Assembly (NCBI GenBank): GCA_003648575.1
Contig: QMPN01000106.1
Coordinates: forward strand, 1 to 9,412
Origin: Bacteroidota bacterium
GTDB taxonomy: Bacteria; Bacteroidota; Bacteroidia; Bacteroidales; B18-G4
Direction: 5' to 3'
Length of the DNA stretch: 9,412 nt
Every line of letters starts with the position of its first letter. Position 1 is the first letter of the stretch. A program made the translations under genes and the position numbers. Shown piece after piece: positions 1 through 5,982 of this stretch. The notes beneath the pieces are model-generated. The model ran no database searches. It was not told the origin of the DNA and worked only from the letters and a program-made list of their open reading frames with translations.

Positions 1-1403
1 AGGCCTCTGTGCTCTGGACAACTGCAGGTGACGGTACTTTCGATGATGCCTCACTGCTGGCAGCCACCTATACACCGGGTACAGCCGACCTTAATTTCGG
101 ATCCGTTGTACTTACTCTGACTGCAATAGCCACTGCTCCATGTAGTGTTGCTGATGCTGATGATATGACCCTGTTCTTCTCATTTACTCAGACCACCAAC
201 CTGACACTGGGATGGAATATCATATCATTGTATGTTCAGCCAACGGACATGGATATGCAGGCCATCGTACAACCATTGATCGATAATTCTACATTGATCA
301 AGGTACAGGATGAAAATGGTGATTTTGTTGAATTCATCCCGGGACCGGGCTGGACCAATACTATTGGCAATATGGCCAACACTGAAGGTTATTATGTTAA
401 GGTGAATGCAAATACCAATCTCGATTCAGATGGTACTTATGTGATCTTCCCATATGATGTAGCCCTCAATTCAGGCTGGAATATGGCAGGATATCCTGTC
501 AAGCAGTCGCAGGATGCGATGACAATACTTAACGACCTGATTTCAAGCAATAGCCTTGTCAAAGTAATGGATGAAGCAGGTAATTTCATTCAGAACATTC
601 CTCCATACGGATGGCTGAATACCATTGTCAACTTCGATCCTAGTGAAGGTTATTATATCAATACCAGTGTCAACGACATACTCACATACGCGCAGCCAAC
701 CAAGTCATCACAACCGGGCATAGTCCCTGAGATCCCTGCTACTGAGCATTTCTTCTCACTTGAAGGAAACCCCTTCAGCCCGATGAACGTTGTTGTTCAG
801 AGTATTATCGCTGACGGATTCCAGGTTGAAGATGGTGATGAGATTGCTGTTTACGATGGCGACCTTGAAGTAGGTAGCGCTGTGATCCATCAGGAATATG
901 GTGGTTACCAGGTGATCATTGCCGCAGGCGATGATCCTGCCACTGAAGACATCGACGGCTATAGCCCCGGAAATACGATTACTTTCAGGTACTGGGATAA
1001 GAGCCACAATATGGTTTACGAAAATATCCAATCGACGCACTATTTCGGCGACAAAGAATTTGCAGGCCTTGGCACCTATGCCGGTGACCTCAAGATCTCT
1101 GCACTGGGTGTGTCAGAATATGATCATACTGCCCCTGCATTCCTGGGACAGAATTATCCAAACCCATTTTCTAATAACACAACGATCAACTTCGGCATCT
1201 ATGAGGATGGCACAGTTCTGCTGAGCATCTTCGACGTGTCGGGTAGAAGGATTCACATCCTGGAAGACGCCCAGCGCACCAGGGGCAGGTATACTGTTCA
1301 TTTCGACAATGCCTACCTCGAACCGGGTGTTTATTACTACCAGTTAGAGTTCAGCAGCAATGGAAAGAACTGGAGTGAAACCAAGAAGATGATCGTTCAT
1401 TAA
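1..1403 (+). CDS. T9SS-secreted modular repeat protein, 3' part (5' end outside window)
   Basis: The reading frame is open to the left edge. The GTG at 9 lies inside a repeat (VLW...GDGTFDDASLL) whose N-terminal part is missing, so this is the 3' part of a longer gene. Numbering residues from position 9, the order is: the end of an ~88-residue PKD-like repeat (to about 60); two copies of a ~65-residue GWN...GW.NTI...EGYY module (about 66-133 and 154-219); a beta domain with DGDEIAVYDG, DDPATED and FRYWD (about 246-363) that recurs in the next gene; and a C-terminal T9SS type A sorting domain (about 375-464) with the classic QNYPNPFSNNTTINF motif. The product should cross the outer membrane by T9SS and be cell-surface or released. 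Ligand and function are unknown; adhesin or matrix protein is a guess. The next gene starts 11 nt downstream, so co-transcription is likely. Confidence 0.9.
   Translation, partial: ASVLWTTAGDGTFDDASLLAATYTPGTADLNFGSVVLTLTAIATAPCSVADADDMTLFFSFTQTTNLTLGWNIISLYVQPTDMDMQAIVQPLIDNSTLIKVQDENGDFVEFIPGPGWTNTIGNMANTEGYYVKVNANTNLDSDGTYVIFPYDVALNSGWNMAGYPVKQSQDAMTILNDLISSNSLVKVMDEAGNFIQNIPPYGWLNTIVNFDPSEGYYINTSVNDILTYAQPTKSSQPGIVPEIPATEHFFSLEGNPFSPMNVVVQSIIADGFQVEDGDEIAVYDGDLEVGSAVIHQEYGGYQVIIAAGDDPATEDIDGYSPGNTITFRYWDKSHNMVYENIQSTHYFGDKEFAGLGTYAGDLKISALGVSEYDHTAPAFLGQNYPNPFSNNTTINFGIYEDGTVLLSIFDVSGRRIHILEDAQRTRGRYTVHFDNAYLEPGVYYYQLEFSSNGKNWSETKKMIVH
204..665 (+). repeat. Tandem ~87-residue duplication (GWN...EGYY modules)
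   Basis: Two diverged copies of one module lie in tandem in the partial gene. Copy 1 has GWNIISLYVQP, then STLIKVQDENG, GWTNTIGN and EGYYVKVN. Copy 2 has GWNMAGYPVKQ, then NSLVKVMDEAG, GWLNTIVN and EGYYINTS. Matching landmarks are 87-88 residues apart. The copies are clearly homologous at protein level but diverged in DNA, so the duplication is old. I do not recognise the domain by name. It is distinct from the PKD-like repeat before it. Confidence 0.8.
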
Positions 1404-1414
1404 TTGGATCGACA

Positions 1415-3472
1415 ATGAAAAGAATCCAAAGATTCATAGTGGCACTGAGCCTGGCCCTGCTTAGCTCAGTGCCCCTTTCAGGCCAGCATTTCGTACCGGT
1501 ATACCAGAGTTTATACCAGCCCATGAATATTATTGTCAATGGGGCAACGATTGCTGGAGTTGACCTGGAAGCAGGTGATGAAATAGGAATTTTCGATACG
1601 GACATAAGTGGAAATGAAATTTGTGTAGGATCAATCGTCCTCACAGGGCCTATTACTGTTGGCAATCCCTTGCCGATAGTGGCCAGCACAGATGATCCGC
1701 TTACTACTGAACAGGACGGTTTCATTGTTGGAAACACCATACTGTACAGATTCTGGGATAACAGCTTATCGATAGAATTGATTTGTATTACCCCAAGCTA
1801 TGAAACAAGCTTTGATGAGGTATTCACTTCTCTCGGAACCGCGCTGTGCGGACTGGAAGGCATTTATAGTCCTACTGCCGATGCGGGTGCGGATGATGAA
1901 AGCTGTTCAGATACACCCTACACCCTATCCGGGTCTGCTACGAACCAGGAATCCATACTCTGGGTGACCAGTGGTGATGGAACCTTTGACGATGCGACCT
2001 CACTCACGGCAACATATACGCCGGGATCGAGTGATATAGGAAGTGGAATTGCCACGCTGACATTAAACGCATACGCTGTAAGCCCATGTGGTGATGATGC
2101 CAGCGATTTCATGGTTTTACTTGTCCAGGGGGCACCGACTGCTGATGCCGGAGCTGATGATGACATTTGTGAAGATGCATCCTATACGCTTTCAGGGATA
2201 GCTACTAACCATGATGCTGTGTTATGGACTAGTTCAGGTGACGGTACCTTTGATGATGCCACACTGCTCAATGCTACCTATACACCCGGAAGCGGGGATA
2301 TCAGTGGCGGCGGAGCAACACTGAGCCTCACCGCCACTGCGATTTTGCCATGTGGCACTGATGCTGTGGATGATATGGTGTTGAGCATACAAACCCTGCC
2401 AACAGCCAATGCAGGGGCCAATGCCAATATCTGTGAGAATGTTTCCTATACGCTCTCAGGTTCAGCAACCGACTATGCATCCATACTCTGGACATCCGAC
2501 GGTGATGGTAGCTTCGATGATGCAACTTTACTTAATGCAACATACACCCCCGGGACTGATGATATCAGCACCGGTGTGGCCATTCTCACCCTTACAGCCA
2601 GTGCAATGTCGCCCTGTGGTGTTGATGCTTCTGATGATATGGTTCTTACCGTACAGAATCTTCCCTTTGCCAGTGCCGGACCGGATGAGACTATTTGCGA
2701 AGGGCAAACACACACGCTTGTTGCCTCAGCCTCGAACTATTCAACGCTTAGCTGGACAACAGCTGGTGATGGGACTTTCGATAATGCAAGTATATTGAAT
2801 GCAACTTACACACCGGGAACAGGAGATCTCAGTAACGGCTCAGTGGATCTGACCCTGTCTGCCAGCGCTGTCTCCCCCTGTGGTACAGGCATGATAGATG
2901 TGATGACATTAAGTTTCGAGTATTTGCCATCCACCCCTGCAACCCCTAGCGGGCCCACTGACGTTGATATCCACATTACTCCAACAAGCATATATGAAGT
3001 TGTTCCAACTACACCGGGAGCGATCACATACGACTGGACCTTATCTCCTCTTGATGCCGGAAACCTGGTTAGCAGCGGAGTTACTGCCACAGTTACTTGG
3101 AATGCAGCTTATCATGGCTTTGCCTATGTAAAGGTGTATGCCGTAAATGCCTGCGGAAGTGTGGTATCTGACTCACTGGAGATCTTTGTATACAACAGTG
3201 TTGGAGTGCCGGGTCATGTAAACAGCGGGCTGAGTGTGAACATCATGCCGAACCCGAACAATGGTCACTTCAGGGTGAATATTGAAGGCGTTGAGAGCGA
3301 GCTGAACCTGGCCCTGTTTGGGTCTGATGGCAGTTTGATCGAAACACGTCTTATCAATAACACAGGAACAAACAATATGGAATTTAGCCTGGAAGACCTT
3401 CCGAACGGATTGTACTTCATCAGGATATACAATGAAAAGATAAATCTTTTAAATAAGGTTATTATACAGTAA
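1415..3472 (+). CDS. T9SS-secreted protein with four PKD-like repeats
   Basis: This is a 685-residue exported protein. It has a Sec signal peptide (MKRIQRF then a hydrophobic run, probable cleavage near SG|QHF at 23-24). Residues 25-150 form a beta domain with AGDEIGIFD, TDDP and YRFWD that matches the penultimate domain of the preceding gene. Residues 153-504 are four PKD-like repeats of exactly 88 residues. Residues 505-592 look like a further PKD-type domain (ITYDWTLSP...VTATVTWN...YVKVYAVNACG). Residues 605-685 are a T9SS type A sorting domain (NIMPNPNNGHFRVNI...LPNGLYFIRIY). The ATG at 1415 gives the signal peptide directly. The gene lies 11 nt after the previous stop and ends at a terminator. 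It is probably a surface or secreted structural or adhesive protein; no catalytic residues are evident. The annotation of secretion is firm, the function is not known. Confidence 0.93.
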   Translation: MKRIQRFIVALSLALLSSVPLSGQHFVPVYQSLYQPMNIIVNGATIAGVDLEAGDEIGIFDTDISGNEICVGSIVLTGPITVGNPLPIVASTDDPLTTEQDGFIVGNTILYRFWDNSLSIELICITPSYETSFDEVFTSLGTALCGLEGIYSPTADAGADDESCSDTPYTLSGSATNQESILWVTSGDGTFDDATSLTATYTPGSSDIGSGIATLTLNAYAVSPCGDDASDFMVLLVQGAPTADAGADDDICEDASYTLSGIATNHDAVLWTSSGDGTFDDATLLNATYTPGSGDISGGGATLSLTATAILPCGTDAVDDMVLSIQTLPTANAGANANICENVSYTLSGSATDYASILWTSDGDGSFDDATLLNATYTPGTDDISTGVAILTLTASAMSPCGVDASDDMVLTVQNLPFASAGPDETICEGQTHTLVASASNYSTLSWTTAGDGTFDNASILNATYTPGTGDLSNGSVDLTLSASAVSPCGTGMIDVMTLSFEYLPSTPATPSGPTDVDIHITPTSIYEVVPTTPGAITYDWTLSPLDAGNLVSSGVTATVTWNAAYHGFAYVKVYAVNACGSVVSDSLEIFVYNSVGVPGHVNSGLSVNIMPNPNNGHFRVNIEGVESELNLALFGSDGSLIETRLINNTGTNNMEFSLEDLPNGLYFIRIYNEKINLLNKVIIQ
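1871..2926 (+). repeat. Four tandem 264-bp (88-residue) PKD-like repeats
   Basis: The units begin at 1871, 2135, 2399 and 2663. Every unit is 88 codons with no insertion or deletion. Each starts P-[TF]-A-[DNS]-A-G-[AP], then has C, YTLSG or HTLVA, LW or SW, GDG[TS]FD[DN]A, ATYTPG, [DN]DIS-like and PCG. The two cysteines of each unit (164/225, 252/313, 340/401, 428/489) are always 61 residues apart, which suggests one disulfide per repeat. A fifth, truncated relative opens the window at position 1 in the neighbouring gene. DNA similarity is high in the GGTGA.GG.A.{2}TT.GATGATGC stretch, so recombination between units is plausible. Confidence 0.9.
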
Positions 3473-3497
3473 TCAAGCTTTACGTTTACAAACCATG

Positions 3498-3531
3498 ACT
3501 GGCAGGAACAATAGTTTCTGTCGGTTTTTTT
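3498..3531 (+). terminator. Intrinsic terminator between convergent genes
   Basis: The 5' arm ACTGGCAGGAAC (3498-3509), loop AATA and 3' arm GTTTCTGTCGGT (3514-3525) form a 12-bp stem with three G-T wobbles. A run of seven T follows (3525-3531). It lies 25 nt past the stop of the second T9SS gene and overlaps the last codon of the minus-strand di-heme gene. The same hairpin forms on the minus strand, but only a weak T-rich tail (GGTTTGT) follows it there, so it should work mainly for the plus strand. Confidence 0.8.
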
Positions 3532-4675
3532 ATTCAGGAAATGATAAGGGAGAGCCATATGCAGGATCAGTCAGGAAAGGCTCATCCCTGAGCGCTTTAA
3601 TAAAGGCAATGAGATCGGTTTTTTCTGTAGGTATAAGTTGGGTACCCCCATTGGCAATATGATGCATCAGGGGATTGATATAGGGCGACCAGAGTAATCC
3701 GTGTGCATAGAAGTCCACCACCTCTTCCAGGGTAGAAAATCGGCCATCGTGCATATAAGGTCCGGTAAGTTCAATATTTCGGAGTGTGGTGGCTTTATAT
3801 GCTCCTTGATCCATTGGATCCCCGGTAATGGCAAAACGGTCATCGATGCCCTCGAAAACACTATCCTTCCCATTATTATAGAACAGGTTGGTTGTAAATA
3901 AAGGATTCCCGAATCCACCATGGCAGTGGAAACAGTCGGCACCTTCTTCTGTAGTAAAAAGTACGAAGCCATTGAGTTCAGAGGGGCTCAGTTGCTCCTC
4001 CCCTTTCATGTAGCGGTCAAATTTTGAATTTGCAGAGACCATGGTCCTGATAAACTGCGCTACCGCCATGCTGATCCTCTCCATGCTCACCACTTCGGTA
4101 CCGAAAGCCTTCTTGAACATATCACGATAGCCCGGTATAGAGGCAATGAGTGCTTTAGTACGGTTGGTATCGCCATTCATCTCATGGGATGCCACAACGC
4201 CCATCCACACAAGGTCTTCAATATTTCGCTGGTAGGGATTGGGATTATCTTCCGACACACGGCCGTTCCAGAGATATCCGTTCATATTCCAAACCAGGTT
4301 AATAAGCGGAAGCATATAATGGGGTGTTTGATGACCTGTGAGCCCATGTGGGCGTCCATCGATAAATTCAGGGTGGTCGATGCCACACTCGAATGATCTT
4401 TCCTGCAGGTGACAAGTAGCACAGCTCATGAGTGAATCAGGATGCGTACGCCCCGACAGCCTGCCATCATAAAACAGGTAGCGGCCAAGCTCTACGCCCT
4501 CCTCCGTCATGGGATTGTCATCCGGAATATTCATCTTCTGAGGAAAGCCAAAAGGTACTTCTATAGCATAGGGTGTCGGACCTGCCGGGACAGGCACAGG
4601 GTCATCGTTCTGCTGGCACCCGAACAACAGAAGCATTAACAAACTATATATTATTATTTTTTGCATTGACGTCAT
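3530..4675 (-). CDS. MbnH/MauG-like di-heme c-type cytochrome, lipoprotein
   Basis: This 381-residue protein belongs to the bacterial di-heme cytochrome c peroxidase/MauG family. A lipobox (LFGC, Cys20) makes it a lipoprotein. Two c-type heme sites are visible: CATCH (85-89) and CFHCH (248-252). Family landmarks include LGRYLFYDGRLSG (63-75), an inter-heme tryptophan in LWNGR (W136), a conserved glutamate in HEMNG (E165) and TLRNIELTGPYMHDG (297-311). Aligned from memory with Pseudomonas peroxidase, its distal methionine falls at Tyr323 (VVDFY), as in MauG and unlike true peroxidases. With an MbnP-like gene directly upstream, the likely role is MbnH-type oxidation of a tryptophan in that partner. 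Classical H2O2 detoxification is the alternative. It is the last gene of the cluster, 76 nt after the previous stop. An in-frame ATG at 4666 is an equally good start. Confidence 0.9.
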   Translation of the reverse strand: MTSMQKIIIYSLLMLLLFGCQQNDDPVPVPAGPTPYAIEVPFGFPQKMNIPDDNPMTEEGVELGRYLFYDGRLSGRTHPDSLMSCATCHLQERSFECGIDHPEFIDGRPHGLTGHQTPHYMLPLINLVWNMNGYLWNGRVSEDNPNPYQRNIEDLVWMGVVASHEMNGDTNRTKALIASIPGYRDMFKKAFGTEVVSMERISMAVAQFIRTMVSANSKFDRYMKGEEQLSPSELNGFVLFTTEEGADCFHCHGGFGNPLFTTNLFYNNGKDSVFEGIDDRFAITGDPMDQGAYKATTLRNIELTGPYMHDGRFSTLEEVVDFYAHGLLWSPYINPLMHHIANGGTQLIPTEKTDLIAFIKALRDEPFLTDPAYGSPLSFPE

Positions 4676-4713
4676 TTACTATCAGGCTCGGGGGACGCGG
4701 TTCGTGGGACGGG

Positions 4714-4731
4714 GAGGTTCACGCGAACCCC
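4714..4731. other. GC-rich hairpin between the MbnP-like and di-heme genes
   Basis: GGTTC (4716-4720), loop ACGC and GAACC (4725-4729) form a stem that extends by two G-C pairs past a bulged A at 4715. A second arrangement pairs GGTTCG (4699-4704) with CGAACC (4724-4729); the two exclude each other. No T tract follows on either strand, so it is not an ordinary intrinsic terminator. It could be an mRNA-stability element or part of an interspersed intergenic repeat. Function not shown. Confidence 0.4.
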
Positions 4732-4778
4732 GCACCTCGTACCTCGCACCCTCAAAATCCAACACTCAAAACTTCAAA
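4728..4778. repeat. Degenerate heptanucleotide repeat, two related families
   Basis: Read on the plus strand there are three 7-nt units, CCCCGCA, CCTCGTA and CCTCGCA (4728-4748). They are followed by CTCAAAA, TCCAACA, CTCAAAA and CTTCAAA in 7-nt phase from 4751. The second set is the same family as the perfect CTCAACA array at 9337-9371. It runs over the stop codon of the MbnP-like gene (4752-4754) and supplies its last codons. Confidence 0.6.
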
Positions 4779-5558
4779 CACATTATGGCCATTCTCACAA
4801 CCTACTTGCATGGCGTCCTGGTTCTGCATAATATCTCCTCCCCACACATTATGGTCGTACATATGCGGGTTTTTAAACCATCGGTCGACATGCATCACAA
4901 AATCAATGGTGGTGGTTTCTCCGGGATATATTTCAAATGAAGAAGCTGGAACTACAATCTCAAAATAGTTTTGAATGAATCCGGTGATATCGCCCGAATC
5001 AGGATCATATATTTGTCCTATGCCAAGATGAAAGTTATAGGGGCGCTCCAGGCCACTGGGATCCAACCATTTGCCATTCAACTTCATATAGTGATATCCT
5101 CCGCCCAGGTATTTCGGCCAGAACATCAGGGACTCCGGCGGATCGGTATACATTAGTGTGATGTTTTTTTCTTCAGTGATCCCAAATGTGAAGCTTATAC
5201 CGGTATAATAACCTGTGGTTATATTGTCGAAGACGGCCCATTCCTGACTTGTTTCAATATCGGAATCTATATAGTGAATGTCTTTCCAGGCATGAATCAT
5301 ATAATCACTCCCAGTCCGGTTCAGATAAACATCTGATATAAAGTACTGTATCTCATTTACCATATACTCATTCCCGGCCTGGTTAATGTACTTGCGGGTA
5401 TCATATTCAATAGGCATCCCTTCACAATAATGATGGAATTTGAATAAAACCTTTCCTTTTGCAGGCGGTGGTGCAGGTTCAGGTTCCTTCCCGCATCCTG
5501 CAAGCAATACAAGAACGATCAATAGGAAGCTTTTGAATAGTTTATGTGCCTTCATCAT
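4752..5558 (-). CDS. MbnP-like copper-binding lipoprotein
   Basis: This is a 268-residue lipoprotein (lipobox LLAGC, Cys22, then a Pro/Glu-rich linker to about 35). The body resembles the MbnP-like family: KVLFKFHHYCEGMPIEYD (37-53), YINQAGNEYMVNEIQYFISD (57-76), a GYYTGISFTFGI segment (116-127), and a C-terminal block with DFVMHVDRWFKNPHMYDH (219-236) followed by IMQNQDAM. In methanotrophs MbnP binds copper after the partner MbnH oxidises a tryptophan to kynurenine. Here W227, set among H223, H232, M233 and H236, is my candidate for that residue. C45 and C254 could form a disulfide. The partner di-heme gene follows directly. Its start (ATGATG at 5558/5555) sits 8 nt after a TATTTTTG box, so an extra internal promoter is possible. 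Family assignment is by pattern from memory; copper binding is inferred. Confidence 0.8.
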   Translation of the reverse strand: MMKAHKLFKSFLLIVLVLLAGCGKEPEPAPPPAKGKVLFKFHHYCEGMPIEYDTRKYINQAGNEYMVNEIQYFISDVYLNRTGSDYMIHAWKDIHYIDSDIETSQEWAVFDNITTGYYTGISFTFGITEEKNITLMYTDPPESLMFWPKYLGGGYHYMKLNGKWLDPSGLERPYNFHLGIGQIYDPDSGDITGFIQNYFEIVVPASSFEIYPGETTTIDFVMHVDRWFKNPHMYDHNVWGGDIMQNQDAMQVGCENGHNVFEVLSVGF

Positions 5559-5566
5559 TTGAAAGA

Positions 5567-5574
5567 CAAAAATA
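5567..5574 (-). promoter_or_regulatory. Candidate internal -7 box (TATTTTTG) before MbnP-like gene
   Basis: The minus-strand octamer TATTTTTG fits the Bacteroidota -7 consensus TAnnTTTG exactly and ends 8 nt before the first ATG. No TTG/TTTG -33 element is seen at the usual distance. If used, it would give a nearly leaderless mRNA for the MbnP-like and di-heme genes. A chance match in AT-rich DNA is possible. Confidence 0.35.
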
Positions 5575-5618
5575 ATGATAATTAGGTTGCCTGATACCCA
5601 CTTATAGTGTAGTAATAT

Positions 5619-5978
5619 TTATTGAAATGGAACTGTTCCGGACACGGTAACGTATCTTACGGTGTCCTGCGAACTGGAACCTTGCTTATAGACTTTCCCA
5701 TCGATAAGGATCTGAACATTGATTGCGGAGCTGATGTCCGTGTAAATGGCCGATACAAATACGATATCGCCTTCCTCTGCAGTAAATGAATATTGCCATC
5801 GGTCCTGAGCACTGGCTGCTTCTATGCTTTGTTTCACCAGGGAACCATCCGCCACGCGATAGTTCACATCAAAGCCGGAAATTGACTTTGTAATGATATA
5901 AGATACCTGCTTCTCTTTACTCTTCTGGCAAGAAAACAAAATAAAGATCAGGGGGATTATATACAGTATTTTTTTCAT
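5619..5978 (-). CDS. Small lipoprotein of unknown function, possibly MmpS-like fold
   Basis: The start at 5978 (MKKILYIIPLIFILFSC) gives a textbook lipoprotein signal with Cys17 as lipid site and a 119-residue product. An upstream in-frame ATG at 6002 would add eight residues before the signal and overlap the receptor gene, so I reject it. The ATG is 4 nt after the receptor's TAG, so the two are probably translationally coupled. The mature part looks all-beta: VSYIITKSISGFDVNYR, DRWQYSFTAEEGDIVFVSA, INVQILIDGKVYKQ, VRYVTVSGTVP. The closing pattern (V.I.IDGKVYK...V.VSG.V) recalls MmpS transport-accessory proteins, but this is a weak resemblance. Apart from the lipid cysteine it has no Cys, His or Met in the mature part, so it is unlikely to bind copper itself. 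It may be an accessory to the receptor. Confidence 0.82.
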   Translation of the reverse strand: MKKILYIIPLIFILFSCQKSKEKQVSYIITKSISGFDVNYRVADGSLVKQSIEAASAQDRWQYSFTAEEGDIVFVSAIYTDISSAINVQILIDGKVYKQGSSSQDTVRYVTVSGTVPFQ

Positions 5979-5982
5979 GGGT

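Noticed and set aside
1918..3090. Overlapping open frames on both strands within the repeat gene
   Set aside because: They follow the repeat period of the real gene, lack signals or domains, and the plus-strand frame has a full domain architecture.
4667..4674. TGACGTCA perfect palindrome at the start of the di-heme gene
   Set aside because: It is only 8 bp, occurs once, and overlaps the start codons without a promoter box nearby; probably chance.
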